A stretch of 64,000 nucleotides of DNA from Ancylobacter sonchi (GTDB taxonomy: Bacteria > Pseudomonadota > Alphaproteobacteria > Rhizobiales > Xanthobacteraceae). The position numbers were made by a program, and so were the translations under genes. The notes beneath the pieces were generated by a model. It worked only from the letters and a program-made list of their open reading frames with translations. It did no database searches and was not told the origin of the DNA. Of this stretch, positions 15,384-24,197 are shown one piece after another; within the stretch, counting starts at the first letter, position 1; every line of letters starts with the position of its first letter. The stretch lies in contig NZ_JAHBGF010000003.1 of assembly GCF_018390695.1 (NCBI RefSeq), positions 117,289 through 181,288 of the forward strand. Direction: 5' to 3'.

Positions 15384-16678
15384 TTACTGGTGCCAAGTTG
15401 AGAAAAAACTTCGCGAAATGGGGCCGTTCCTACCGTAAACGTCGCCTGAAGCTCGCCCGTTGGCTGCTGTCGAGGAGTTGGATCAGGGAAGCGATGCCGG
15501 CCGCGCCGAGCCAGCTCAGCGAACCGGCGCTGCAGAGCGTCGTCAGCCGGCCTGAAAATCAAGCCGCGTGGCTGCCGTACGACACGGCATTGACGTTGAA
15601 GCCCGGCATTTCGATCGTCGGATATCTGCGCTCGGAGATCGGCCTCGGCCAGTCGGCCCGGTGCCTCGCCTATGCGACGGACTCGGCCCGCGTCGGGTCG
15701 AGCTTCTACCATCTTCCGCTTCCGGGGCGCGAGAACGAGCCGGAGTTCTCCAGCAAATGCACCGCGTTTCCCGATCGCAAGGCGAACCTGCTGGTGTTCG
15801 GGCTGCCCTCCATCGTCGCGCTCTCGGGCGAGATCCGCGGCGGGCGTCACAACATCCTCTATCCCTTCTGGGAACTGCACGGCATCGATCCCGAGTGGAT
15901 CCGTGTCGCTGAACGGTGCAACGAAATCTGGGCACCTTCGACCTTCATCCACGATGCGTTTCGCGAGCAGTCCAAGCTGCCGGTCACCCTCGTGCGGCAA
16001 CCGGTAAGGTTCTCGGGGGCGCACCTTCGAGAGGAAGACGCGCCGCAGCCCGGTGCTCCGCTCAGCTTCCTCACCTATTTCGATTACGATTCATTCGGCG
16101 AGCGCAAGAATCCTCTGGCGACGGTGAAGGCCTTTCGCCAGGCCTTCCCGCTTGGAAGGGAAGAGGCAAGGTTGGTCGTCAAGACGCGCGGCTCCGACGA
16201 TCGCGGCCTGCGCAAATGGCTCGGCGAAGCCAGCGCCTCCGATCCGCGCATCAAGATCATCGACCGCACGGTCGATCGGGAGGCGATGGAACGTCTCGTG
16301 GCCAACTGCGACGCCTTCGTCTCGCTCCATCGTTCCGAAGGGTTCGGGTTCGGTGCGGCGGAAGCGCTGGCGTTCGGCAAGGCCGTGATCGCGACCGACT
16401 ACAGCGGAACCACGGACTTCATCGACAAGACGACCGGCTATCCCGTCAGCTACAAGCTGGTGCCGGTAAACGGGGATCAGTATTTCTTCGCGGACGGCCA
16501 GCATTGGGCCGATGCGGATCTCGACGACGCATCCGCGGCGATGCGGGCGATCTACGATTCTCCCCAGGACGCGAAGAGCCGGGCCGAACGGGGTCGATTG
16601 AAATTGCTGAATGAATTCTCGCCTCAGGTGATCGGTCAGCAGATCAAGGCGCTGCTGGCGGAGCGTGGCTTGTCGTAA
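15380..16678 (+). CDS. Family 4 glycosyltransferase (GT-B fold)
   Basis: This is 432 aa, starting inside the previous stop codon (ATGA overlap). A basic N-terminus (LRKNFAKWGRSYRKRRLKL) may lie at the membrane surface. The acceptor-side domain contains SIVGYLRSEIGLGQSARC, a motif I know from GT4 enzymes of polysaccharide clusters. The C-terminal domain has the retaining-GT4 EX7E-type motif in HRSEGFGFGAAEALAFGKAV, followed by IATDYSGTTDFID. The likely role is a sugar transfer step in the same glycan as the coupled GT2. The donor cannot be read from sequence, though a deoxymannose product of the adjacent gmd is plausible. Confidence 0.85.
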   Translation: MITGAKLRKNFAKWGRSYRKRRLKLARWLLSRSWIREAMPAAPSQLSEPALQSVVSRPENQAAWLPYDTALTLKPGISIVGYLRSEIGLGQSARCLAYATDSARVGSSFYHLPLPGRENEPEFSSKCTAFPDRKANLLVFGLPSIVALSGEIRGGRHNILYPFWELHGIDPEWIRVAERCNEIWAPSTFIHDAFREQSKLPVTLVRQPVRFSGAHLREEDAPQPGAPLSFLTYFDYDSFGERKNPLATVKAFRQAFPLGREEARLVVKTRGSDDRGLRKWLGEASASDPRIKIIDRTVDREAMERLVANCDAFVSLHRSEGFGFGAAEALAFGKAVIATDYSGTTDFIDKTTGYPVSYKLVPVNGDQYFFADGQHWADADLDDASAAMRAIYDSPQDAKSRAERGRLKLLNEFSPQVIGQQIKALLAERGLS

Positions 16679-17151
16679 GGCCGGCATGGTCGGGCCTGAC
16701 GAAAGGCCATGCGGAATGGTCTTTGCCGCCCTGGTCTTTTGCCACCTTGGCACTGCTCCTCCCGGGAGGCCGTCGAATGTTCTCCCGGATGTTTCCTTCA
16801 TGCCTCCGCCGGACGCAATCTCGATCAGGCCTTTCGCCCGGACGTGAACCGAAGGCAGCCTGTGCCGATGGCGGTCAGCGTGCGGGTGCCGGATGGTACG
16901 AGAACAGGAGAGGGGCGGCTGCGCCCTCCTCGGAAGCGCATGCCCGGCAGTTCGCGCTTCGGTGCCGCCTCCGGCGCGATGCCGGCGAGGGGCCTCGGCT
17001 CTGAGGGCGGTGCGGGACACCGGGGCCTTGCCAAGGCCGGGATCACGCGACCATCCGTCCTGGCGAGGGCTATCCCCCGAGATCGGACCGCTTGCTGCGG
17101 CGGGCTCGCGTCCCGAAGGTGATGCCGTTGCGGGAGGGAGGCCGAGCCGGT
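16679..17151. other. Gap without a convincing gene
   Basis: This 473-bp stretch lies between the GT4 gene and the sulfotransferase, which runs towards it. Open frames here give Arg/Pro/Gly-rich products without motifs. I see no clear terminator with a T-tract. It may be decayed sequence. Confidence 0.4.
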
Positions 17152-17898
17152 TCAGGATGTCGGGCGTCTGAATGGCCTGATCTTGTTGGCCGAAGTGAAT
17201 ATATATATCAAACTATTTGATTTTTTATTCGTATTCATCTGCGGATTTGACGTTCGAAGAACGTTGATGTGGCGGTCTATGCGCTGCCGCAGGATGTCGA
17301 TGTTGCCAGACGCCTCTTCGTGAGCTTCGAAGTCCGCGTCATAATCCCTGCAGATGCGGCTCATGAGCGGTGCTATCTGGTCGTGGCGGATGGGGATGTC
17401 CGGGCTCTTGTTGAGGATCTTGTGGGCAGGCACCGGCTGGTCGTAGAGACGGGCCATGCCCGCCATGCCGGCGGTCAGGTTCTCGAAGGGAATGAGAATG
17501 CAGTTTGCCGTTTTCCCACTGGCGCGAGCGAAGCGGGACAATTGCGGCTGTGCTTGATCGGCGTGTTTTACTCTCCACTCATCATAGAATTGACGGAAAT
17601 CGATATTGTTCGTCGATAGATCCGTCCCGGTTGCCCATTTTGCCTTGTGGGAACAATAAAGGCTCCACAGCCAGCTGATCGGATTCCGGACTATTCCCCA
17701 AATGAAGAAGTCCTCCAGCGCTATTTCATTGAACAGCCAGGCGAAATTCTCTTCGATCTCGGCCAGGCTCATATGCTTTCCGTGCTCGGAACGCGTCAGG
17801 CGTATGTCCGCTTCGCCCCTGAAGCCATTCTCGATCGTCGTCGAGGCCGTCTTGAGGCCGGCAATATAGATCGTTCTTTTCTCGATATTTATGAGCAT
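17152..17898 (-). CDS. Sulfotransferase-family protein
   Basis: This is a 248-aa protein. The 5'-phosphosulfate loop appears as GLKTASTTIE (residues 14-23), and the 3'-phosphate motif as IVRNPISWLWSLYCSHK (Arg71, Ser79), both in correct order for PAPS-dependent sulfotransferases of the chondroitin/HNK type. It should move sulfate from PAPS to a sugar hydroxyl, probably on the surface glycan made by the neighbouring genes. The C-terminal 30 residues (MNTNKKSNSLIYIFTS) and their DNA are strikingly A+T-rich compared with the rest, suggesting recent joining or transfer. The ribosome binding site is weak, and no sulfate-activation genes are nearby. Confidence 0.75.
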   Translation of the reverse strand: MLINIEKRTIYIAGLKTASTTIENGFRGEADIRLTRSEHGKHMSLAEIEENFAWLFNEIALEDFFIWGIVRNPISWLWSLYCSHKAKWATGTDLSTNNIDFRQFYDEWRVKHADQAQPQLSRFARASGKTANCILIPFENLTAGMAGMARLYDQPVPAHKILNKSPDIPIRHDQIAPLMSRICRDYDADFEAHEEASGNIDILRQRIDRHINVLRTSNPQMNTNKKSNSLIYIFTSANKIRPFRRPTS

Positions 17899-18473
17899 GA
17901 AGTTACAACACGCTAATATTCATGTCGTGGGTCTGCCTTTTCGTGCGCCGGCAATATGCACTCGTCGCAAGATGCTCTGCGTCGCCCCGCCCGATACCGG
18001 GTCGGTCATGCTTCGGTGCGCAGGCGGCGTGTCGATGGCCCGTCAGGCACCTGCCAGCTCTCGTCTGGCTGTCGGAAAGACTTTCCGCCCGCGGCCAATG
18101 AGGCCAAGCCATGCCGCGTCTTGTGATTGGACCATGTCTAGCGGCGCTGCGTTGCCGGGGTATGTCCCGAACATTGCTCAATGTAAGGCTGCGTTTCGGA
18201 GTACCTGGCCTGGAAAACCGAACCTTGGACGTGTCCTTCTGGTTGCCTGCTTCAAAGCTTCGATAGTCGACAAGGCGTTGGAGAACTCGCTGACGGATTT
18301 CAACGATCCCGCGGGCATGACAGGCGCGAGCCGAGGGGCTGCCCGGGTCAGCCAGAACAGCCGTCTCGCCTAATCCCGAGGGAACGATCGGGTCTGCTCC
18401 ATTTCCGTGCCGTTCTCCCGCTTGTGTGCACTTTCGCGGATTTCGCCCCGGCCATCCGTGGTAGCCTCCGACC
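17899..18473. other. Gap without a convincing gene
   Basis: In these 575 bp between the sulfotransferase start and the small gene at 18474, open frames are motif-free and Arg/Ser-rich. The sulfotransferase promoter should lie in the left part, but no clear hexamers can be assigned. Confidence 0.4.
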
Positions 18474-18701
18474 ATGACCACAAACATCGAAGCCAGAGCA
18501 CGGGCACTATGTGCGGCGGACCTGCGGCCCAGCGTGGCGGCCGGCGATCTCGAGATCACCGTCGATCGGCTGTGGCCGGTGGTGGCTCGCGAGATCCAGG
18601 GCAATGTCATGGATGCGGATGCCACCAAGGAGCCGCGGGACATCGCCATGCGGGTCGCCGAGTACCAGCAGTTGCGCCGCTCGCAGTCGACGTCGGTATG
18701 A
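18474..18701 (+). CDS. Small conserved-type hypothetical protein
   Basis: This is a 75-aa soluble helical protein: NIEARARALCAADLRP, then a middle ITVDRLWPVVAREIQG and an end DIAMRVAEYQQLRRSQ. I recall short proteins of this make-up (RARALCAADLRR..WPVVAAEL) in many Hyphomicrobiales, annotated as hypothetical. The ribosome binding site is weak, but codon use is GC3-rich. It stands alone, convergent with the LysR gene. No function can be assigned. Confidence 0.55.
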   Translation: MTTNIEARARALCAADLRPSVAAGDLEITVDRLWPVVAREIQGNVMDADATKEPRDIAMRVAEYQQLRRSQSTSV

Positions 18702-18750
18702 CGCCGGGCAGGGGCTCACCTTCCCAGCGAGGGGGTGAGGGTTCCCCGCG

Positions 18751-19710
18751 CTAGAGCCCGGCGAGCAGTTCCTGTCGCTCGCGGGCGACGATCTCGTACA
18801 GCACGGCGATGAAATCGGCGACATTGGCCGAGGGCGTCTCGCCGCGCCGGGTGATGATGCCGAGCGGGCCGAGCTGGTTCGGCAGCGCGATCGGCAGACG
18901 CTTGAACGTGTCGCGTCCCACGCCCTCCATCAGGATGGATTTCGGCAGGCAGGCGATCATGCCGGCCTCGCGCACCAGATGCAGGGTGGCGAAGATCGAG
19001 GTGGTCTCGACGAGATTGTTGAGGGTGCCGACTCCGGCCTCGACGAAGGCCTGATCGATCAGCTGCCGCATCGGGCTGGTCTTCTGCTGCAGCACCCACG
19101 GCATGTGCGCCGTCTCGGCAAGGCTAAGCGCGGCGACGCCGGCGAGCGGATGCTGCGCGGCGACGAAGATCCACAATTCCTCATGCGCCAGCGGCTCCAA
19201 CTCGAAGGCAAGCGCGTTGCTCGGATCGGTGAAGCGGCCGAGCGCCATGGAGATCTCGTTGCGCTCCAGCGCGTCGAGCAGGATGTCGCTGGTGGCGGCG
19301 AGTAGCTGGATGGTCATCAGCGGGCGCCGGCGCTTCAATTCGGCGATCGCCTTGGGCAGCAGGCCGGGCGTGGTCGCCATGATGGCGCCGATCGACAGCG
19401 CGCCGAAGCCGCCGGCCTTCAGATTGTCCAGCCCGTCGGCGAAGCTGTCGGCCTCCCTCAGGGTGCGCGCGGCGTAGTCGGCGACGAAGGCGCCGATCTC
19501 GGTTGGCAGCATGGCGCGCGGCGTGCGCTCGAACAGCCGTACGCCGAGCAGCGCCTCGGCGTCCTGCAGGATCTTCGAGGCCGCCGGCTGCGTCATGTTC
19601 ATCTCGGCGGCGACGCGGTGCAGGTTGCCGCCGCGCGCCAGCAGGTCGATGAGCCGCAGGTGCCGGAAGCGCAGCCGGGTCGCCAGCGCGGCGAAGGAGG
19701 AGGACACCAT
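18751..19710 (-). CDS. LysR-type transcriptional regulator of the rhamnonate cluster
   Basis: This is a 319-aa protein. An N-terminal winged helix-turn-helix (about 14-75; LARGGNLHRVAAEMNMTQPAASKILQDAEALLG, given here as its span 24-56) precedes a LysR substrate-binding domain. The HTH wording and the start of the effector domain (GALSIGAIMATTPGLLPKAI) resemble the GbpR branch, which often binds sugars or sugar acids. It is divergent from the catabolic operon with 132 bp between starts, and that spacer holds an inverted repeat (19715-19765). It probably activates the operon in response to L-rhamnonate or a pathway intermediate, and represses itself; this is inference from layout. Confidence 0.9.
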   Translation of the reverse strand: MVSSSFAALATRLRFRHLRLIDLLARGGNLHRVAAEMNMTQPAASKILQDAEALLGVRLFERTPRAMLPTEIGAFVADYAARTLREADSFADGLDNLKAGGFGALSIGAIMATTPGLLPKAIAELKRRRPLMTIQLLAATSDILLDALERNEISMALGRFTDPSNALAFELEPLAHEELWIFVAAQHPLAGVAALSLAETAHMPWVLQQKTSPMRQLIDQAFVEAGVGTLNNLVETTSIFATLHLVREAGMIACLPKSILMEGVGRDTFKRLPIALPNQLGPLGIITRRGETPSANVADFIAVLYEIVARERQELLAGL

Positions 19711-19714
19711 CTGC

Positions 19715-19765
19715 CGATAACCTAATGGAATTGGTCAAGTCGAAGATTTCATTATCAAGTTATCG
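19715..19765. promoter_or_regulatory. Putative LysR operator in the divergent spacer
   Basis: CGATAAC (19715-19721) and GTTATCG (19759-19765) form a perfect 7-bp inverted repeat 44 bp centre to centre. The AT-rich spacer is the only AT-rich stretch nearby. The spacing fits two LysR half-site regions covering a divergent promoter. Confidence 0.45.
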
Positions 19766-19842
19766 AGGCAGCCGCTACGGAATCCGCCCCAAGAAGGTCC
19801 TCCAGCCCAAGGCTGGCGAAACTCAGGGAAGGAGCGTTCGGG

Positions 19843-20688
19843 ATGAAGCTTGTCCGTTACGGTCAACCGGGGGCGGAGCGTCCCGCCATCCTCGATGCGC
19901 AGGGCGTGCTGCGCGATCTTTCGGGCGTGGTGCCCGATATTGGCGGCGCGACGCTGCTGCCCGAAGGCCTCGCCAAGATCGCCGCGCTCGACCTGTCGAC
20001 GCTGCCGGCGGTGGACGGCAATCCCCGCATCGGCGCCTGCGTCGGGCAGGTCGGCAAGTTCATCTGCGTCGGGCTGAACTACACCGACCACGCCGCCGAA
20101 TCCGGCATGGCGATCCCCGACGAGCCGGTGCTGTTCATGAAGACCACCAGCTGCATCGTCGGCCCCAATGACGACGTCGAGATTCCCCGTGGTTCGGAAA
20201 AGACCGACTGGGAGGTCGAGCTCGGCATCGTCATCGGCAAGACCGCCAAATACGTGTCGAAGGAAGACGCCTACGACCACGTCGCCGGCTATTGCGTGAT
20301 CAACGACGTCTCCGAGCGCCACTTCCAGCTCGAGCGCGGCGGCCAGTGGGACAAGGGCAAGGGCTGCGACACCTTCGGCCCGATCGGCCCGTGGCTGGTG
20401 ACCACCGACGAGATCACCGACCCGCACGTGCTCGACATGTGGCTGGAGGTCGACGGCAAGCGCTACCAGAACGGCTCGACGCGCACGATGATCTTCGATG
20501 TGCCGACCATCGTGTCCTACATCAGCCAGTTCATGAGCCTGCAGCCGGGCGACATCATCTCCACCGGCACCCCGCCGGGCGTCGGCCTCGGCCAAAAGCC
20601 GCCGGTCTATCTCAAGGCCGGCCAGACCATGCGCCTCGCCATTTCCGGCCTCGGCGAGCAGCAGCAGACCACCGTTCCGGCGGCGTGA
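19843..20688 (+). CDS. FAH-family 2,4-diketo-3-deoxy-L-rhamnonate (fuconate-type) hydrolase
   Basis: This is 281 aa; AAGGAG lies 9 bases before the ATG. The C-terminal fumarylacetoacetase fold shows IGKFICVGLNYTDHAAESGM (the KxxCVGLNY signature), the metal Glu residues in DWEVELGIVIG, and STGTPPGVGLG near the end. In the non-phosphorylating diketo-hydrolase route (Sphingomonas LRA6 type) such an enzyme splits 2,4-diketo-3-deoxy-L-rhamnonate into pyruvate and L-lactate. The substrate is assigned from the adjacent SDR and RhmD genes, because the fold alone cannot separate it from the L-fuconate homologue or ureidoglycolate lyase. Confidence 0.82.
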   Translation: MKLVRYGQPGAERPAILDAQGVLRDLSGVVPDIGGATLLPEGLAKIAALDLSTLPAVDGNPRIGACVGQVGKFICVGLNYTDHAAESGMAIPDEPVLFMKTTSCIVGPNDDVEIPRGSEKTDWEVELGIVIGKTAKYVSKEDAYDHVAGYCVINDVSERHFQLERGGQWDKGKGCDTFGPIGPWLVTTDEITDPHVLDMWLEVDGKRYQNGSTRTMIFDVPTIVSYISQFMSLQPGDIISTGTPPGVGLGQKPPVYLKAGQTMRLAISGLGEQQQTTVPAA

Positions 20689-20701
20689 AGGAATTAGCCA
20701 G

Positions 20702-21454
20702 ATGAACAAGCTCGACCTCACCGGCCGCGTCGCCATCATCACCGGCGGCGCCCGCGGCATCGGCTACGCCACCGCCGAGCGCATGCTCGCCTCCGGCGCC
20801 TCCGTCGCGCTGTGGGACATCGACGCCGCCCGCCTCGACGAGGCGGCGGCCGAACTCGGCAAGCTCGGCAAGGTGTCCACCCATGTCGTCGAACTGACCG
20901 ACGAGGCCTCGGTCACCGCCGCCACCGAGGCGACGGCGGCGGCGCACGGCAAGATCGACATCCTGGTCAACAATGCCGGCATCACCGGCGGCAACGGCAA
21001 GCTGTGGGAGCTCGACACCGAGACCTGGCGCCGGGTGATCGACGTCAACCTCGTCGGGCCGTTCCTGACCTGCAAGGCCGTGGTGCCGCACCTGATCAAG
21101 AATGGCTGGGGGCGCATCGTCAACGTCGCCTCCATCGCCGGCAAGGAAGGCAACCCGAATGCCTCGCACTATTCGGCGTCGAAGGCGGGCCTGATCGGGC
21201 TGACCAAGTCGCTCGGCAAGGAACTGGCGACCTCGAACATCCTCGTCAACGCCATCACCCCGGCGGCGGCGAAGACCGAGATCTTCAACCAGATGAAGCA
21301 GGAACACATCGACTTCATGCTGTCGAAGATCCCGATGAACCGCTTCCTGGCGGTCGACGAGGCGGCGGCGCTGATCTCGTGGCTGTCCTCCGAGGACTGC
21401 GCCTTCTCCACCGGCTCGGTGTTCGACATCTCCGGCGGCCGCGCCGTCTACTGA
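20702..21454 (+). CDS. SDR dehydrogenase, probable 2-keto-3-deoxy-L-rhamnonate 4-dehydrogenase
   Basis: This is a 250-aa classical short-chain dehydrogenase. It has cofactor motif TGGARGIG (about 14-21), the Asp of ALWDIDAARLDE favouring NAD, NNAG in ILVNNAGITGG, catalytic Ser in NVASIAG, and YSASK. It starts 13 bp after the hydrolase. In the diketo pathway (LRA5 type) it oxidises C4 of 2-keto-3-deoxy-L-rhamnonate to give the diketo acid cleaved by the upstream enzyme. The specificity is inferred from neighbours. Confidence 0.83.
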   Translation: MNKLDLTGRVAIITGGARGIGYATAERMLASGASVALWDIDAARLDEAAAELGKLGKVSTHVVELTDEASVTAATEATAAAHGKIDILVNNAGITGGNGKLWELDTETWRRVIDVNLVGPFLTCKAVVPHLIKNGWGRIVNVASIAGKEGNPNASHYSASKAGLIGLTKSLGKELATSNILVNAITPAAAKTEIFNQMKQEHIDFMLSKIPMNRFLAVDEAAALISWLSSEDCAFSTGSVFDISGGRAVY

Positions 21455-21562
21455 GGCGGCGCCGGGAGACCGGCGACCGTTCCAAAAACAACAAGATCGC
21501 TGCGCCGGCTCGTCCCGGACGCAATGGCGGCATGTGTCCAGCTAACAAGGGAGGGCGCCCGC

Positions 21563-22885
21563 ATGGTCGCGCAGACACCGACTCTACTCTCGACGATCAG
21601 CAAAGTCACGAAGCGGCTGCTGCCGTTCCTGCTGCTGATGTACATCCTGGCCTTCCTCGACCGTGCGAATGTGGGCTTCGCCAAGGCGGCCTTCCAGGCC
21701 GATACCGGCATCTCCAACGCGGCCTTCGCCTTCGGCGCCTCGATCTTCTTCCTGGGCTACGCCCTGTTCGAGGTGCCCTCCAACCTCATCATGCACCGCG
21801 TCGGCGCCAAAATCTGGATGGCCCGCATCATGGTGACCTGGGGCCTGATCTCGGCGGCGATGATGTTCGCCCACAACGAGACCACCTTCTACATTCTGCG
21901 CGTGCTGCTCGGCATCGCCGAGGCCGGCTTCTTCCCCGGTGTGATCCTGTATCTCACCTACTGGTTCCCGTCCTTCGCGCGCGGCCGGGCCATGGGCCTG
22001 TTCTATTTCGGCGCCCCGCTCGCCTTCATCTTCGGCTCGCCGCTTTCCGGCCTGCTGCTGGAATTCCAGGGCATTGGCGGCCTGCATGGCTGGCAGTGGA
22101 TGTTCCTCGTCGAAGGCCTGCTCGCCTCGGTGGTCGGCGTCTGGGCGTATTTCTACCTCGACAACAAGCCGGCCGATGCCAAGTGGCTGACGGCGCAGGA
22201 AAAGACCGTGCTCCAGCAGGCCCTCGACTCCGAGGACACCGCCAAGCAGTCGCACGGCCCGCGCGGCACGCTCGCCGCGCTGAAGAACGGCCGCGTGCTC
22301 TACTTCTCGCTGATCTACTTCATCATCCAGATGAGCGTGTACGGCGTGGTGTTCTACCTGCCGACGCAAGTCGCCGGGCTGCTCGGCACCAAGGTCGGCC
22401 TGATGGTCGGCATCGTCACCGCCATTCCGTGGGTGTGCGCCATGCTCGCCACCTACTACCTGCCGCGCCTCTCCGACCAGACCGGCGAGCGGCGCCTGTT
22501 CGCCGGCGGCATCCTGGTGGTCTGCGCCGCCGGTATTGCCGCCTCGGTGGCCTCGGGCTCGCCGCTGCTGTCGATGATCGCGCTGTGCTTCGCCGCGGCC
22601 GGCTTCATCTCGGTGCAGCCGATCTTCTGGACCCTGCCGACGGGCTATCTCGGCGGCGTCGCGGCGGCCGGCGGTATCGCGCTGATCAACTCGCTCGGCT
22701 CGCTCGGCGGCTTCGTGGCGCCGAACGTGAAGAACTGGGCGGAAGCCACCTTCGAATCCGGCTCGGCGGGTCTCTACCTGCTCGCCCTGACCACACTGAT
22801 CGGCGCCATCCTCGTCTTCGCGCTGGCTGCCATCGGGGTGGGCCGCGAGGCCCGCACGACCACGGCTCCGGCTTCTGGCCGCTGA
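21563..22885 (+). CDS. rhmT: MFS transporter, probable L-rhamnonate importer (RhmT/ACS family)
   Basis: This is 440 aa from the ATG at 21563, with GGGAGGG 7 bases upstream, preferred over a start 13 codons earlier. There are twelve hydrophobic segments. The anion:cation symporter signature is visible: LDRANVGFAKAAFQ in helix 1, the GYALFEVPSNLIMHRVGAK loop, LRVLLGIAEAGFFPGVILYL, and a second-half GTKVGLMVGIVTAIPW. This family carries sugar acids such as glucarate, tartrate and rhamnonate. With rhmD next to it, L-rhamnonate with a proton is the likely cargo. It lies between the SDR and RhmD genes in one operon. Confidence 0.85.
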   Translation: MVAQTPTLLSTISKVTKRLLPFLLLMYILAFLDRANVGFAKAAFQADTGISNAAFAFGASIFFLGYALFEVPSNLIMHRVGAKIWMARIMVTWGLISAAMMFAHNETTFYILRVLLGIAEAGFFPGVILYLTYWFPSFARGRAMGLFYFGAPLAFIFGSPLSGLLLEFQGIGGLHGWQWMFLVEGLLASVVGVWAYFYLDNKPADAKWLTAQEKTVLQQALDSEDTAKQSHGPRGTLAALKNGRVLYFSLIYFIIQMSVYGVVFYLPTQVAGLLGTKVGLMVGIVTAIPWVCAMLATYYLPRLSDQTGERRLFAGGILVVCAAGIAASVASGSPLLSMIALCFAAAGFISVQPIFWTLPTGYLGGVAAAGGIALINSLGSLGGFVAPNVKNWAEATFESGSAGLYLLALTTLIGAILVFALAAIGVGREARTTTAPASGR

Positions 22886-22948
22886 TTTCTTCTCCGCGGC
22901 GGTCGTCAGGACCGCCGCGGCTTCCTTCTACCGGGAGCTCGACACATC

Positions 22949-24136
22949 ATGTCCATGCCGACCATCACGGCCGTCCGGGCCTTCACCGTACGCGGCGGCG
23001 GCGCCGACTATCACGACCAGCAGGGCTATCACTGGATCGACGATCACATCGGTACGCCGATGGGCAAGTATCCGGAATATCGCGAGAGCCGCCGGAGCTT
23101 CGGCATCAACGTGCTGGGCACGCTGGTCGTCGAGATCGAGGCCTCCGACGGTACGGTCGGCTTCGCGGTGACCACCGCTGGCGAGATCGGCGCCTTCATC
23201 GTCGAGAAGCACCTGTCGCGCTTCCTGATCGGCCGCCAGGTCACCGAGATCGAGAAGATCTGGGACCAGATGTATTTCTCGACCCAGTATTACGGCCGCA
23301 AGGGCGTGGTGCTGAACACCATTTCCGGCGTCGACCTCGCGCTGTGGGACCTGCTCGCCAAGGTGCGCAAGGAACCCGTCCACGCGCTGCTCGGCGGCCC
23401 GGTGCGCGACGAATTGCAGTTCTACGCCACCGGCGCGCGGCCGGACCTCGCCAAGCAGATGGGCTTCATCGGCGGCAAGCTGCCGCTGCACCATGTGCCG
23501 GCCGAGGGCGAGGAGGGGCTCAAGAAGAACATCGAGCTGCTCGCCGACATGCGCTCGCGCTGCGGCGACGATTTCTGGCTGATGTATGACTGCTGGATGA
23601 GCCTCGATCTCAACTACGCGACCAAGCTCGCCCACAAGGCTCATGAGTATGGCCTGAAGTGGATCGAGGAGGCGCTGTCGCCGGACGACTACTGGGGCTA
23701 TGCCGAACTGCGCAAGAACGTGCCGAAGGGCATGCTGGTCACCACCGGCGAGCACGAAGCCACCCGCTGGGGCTTCAAGCTGCTGCTGGAGATGGGCTGC
23801 TGCGACATCATCCAGCCGGACGTCGGCTGGTGCGGCGGCGTCACCGAGCTGATCAAGATCTCCGCGCTGGCCGACGCCCATTCGGCGCTGGTCGTGCCGC
23901 ACGGCTCGTCGGTCTACAGCTACCACTTCGTCATCACCCGCCAGAACTCGCCCTTCGCCGAGTTCCTGATGATGCATCCGGTGCCGGACCAGGTGGTGCC
24001 GATGTTCACGCCGCTGCTGCTCGACGAGCCGGTGCCGGTCAACGGCCGCATGAAGGCGAGCGCGCTCGACAAGCCGGGCTTCGGCGTGCGGTTGAACCCC
24101 GAGGTGAAGCTGCACCGTCCCTATATCAACGGCTGA
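22949..24136 (+). CDS. rhmD: L-rhamnonate dehydratase
   Basis: This is a 395-aa enolase-superfamily enzyme, very close to my recollection of E. coli RhmD. Shared stretches include the N-terminal DYHDQ..HWIDDHI.TPM.KY motif, [46 protein letters not shown] and [11 protein letters not shown]. The metal ligands follow in order: Asp of YDCW, Glu of WIEEAL, Glu of GEHEAT. The catalytic His is in PHGSS. It dehydrates L-rhamnonate to 2-keto-3-deoxy-L-rhamnonate. It is last in the operon and is followed by a strong terminator. No L-rhamnose dehydrogenase or lactonase accompanies it, so the pathway seems to start from the acid. Confidence 0.94.
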   Translation: MSMPTITAVRAFTVRGGGADYHDQQGYHWIDDHIGTPMGKYPEYRESRRSFGINVLGTLVVEIEASDGTVGFAVTTAGEIGAFIVEKHLSRFLIGRQVTEIEKIWDQMYFSTQYYGRKGVVLNTISGVDLALWDLLAKVRKEPVHALLGGPVRDELQFYATGARPDLAKQMGFIGGKLPLHHVPAEGEEGLKKNIELLADMRSRCGDDFWLMYDCWMSLDLNYATKLAHKAHEYGLKWIEEALSPDDYWGYAELRKNVPKGMLVTTGEHEATRWGFKLLLEMGCCDIIQPDVGWCGGVTELIKISALADAHSALVVPHGSSVYSYHFVITRQNSPFAEFLMMHPVPDQVVPMFTPLLLDEPVPVNGRMKASALDKPGFGVRLNPEVKLHRPYING

Positions 24137-24161
24137 GGAACCCGATCCTCGGTCGCGACTG

Positions 24162-24194
24162 TGGCCCGCCTCCCCCTGGAGGCGGGCCATTTTT
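24162..24194 (+). terminator. Rho-independent terminator of the rhamnonate operon
   Basis: A perfect 12-bp stem (TGGCCCGCCTCC with GGAGGCGGGCCA), loop CCCT and TTTTT follow the rhmD stop by 25 bp. The convergent CoA-transferase ends 4 bp further on. Confidence 0.95.
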
Positions 24195-24197
24195 CGT

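Noticed and set aside
20812..23589. 925-codon open frame over the rhamnonate genes
   Set aside because: It is out of frame with SDR, MFS and RhmD, all with complete motifs; its Arg-rich product has no domain.
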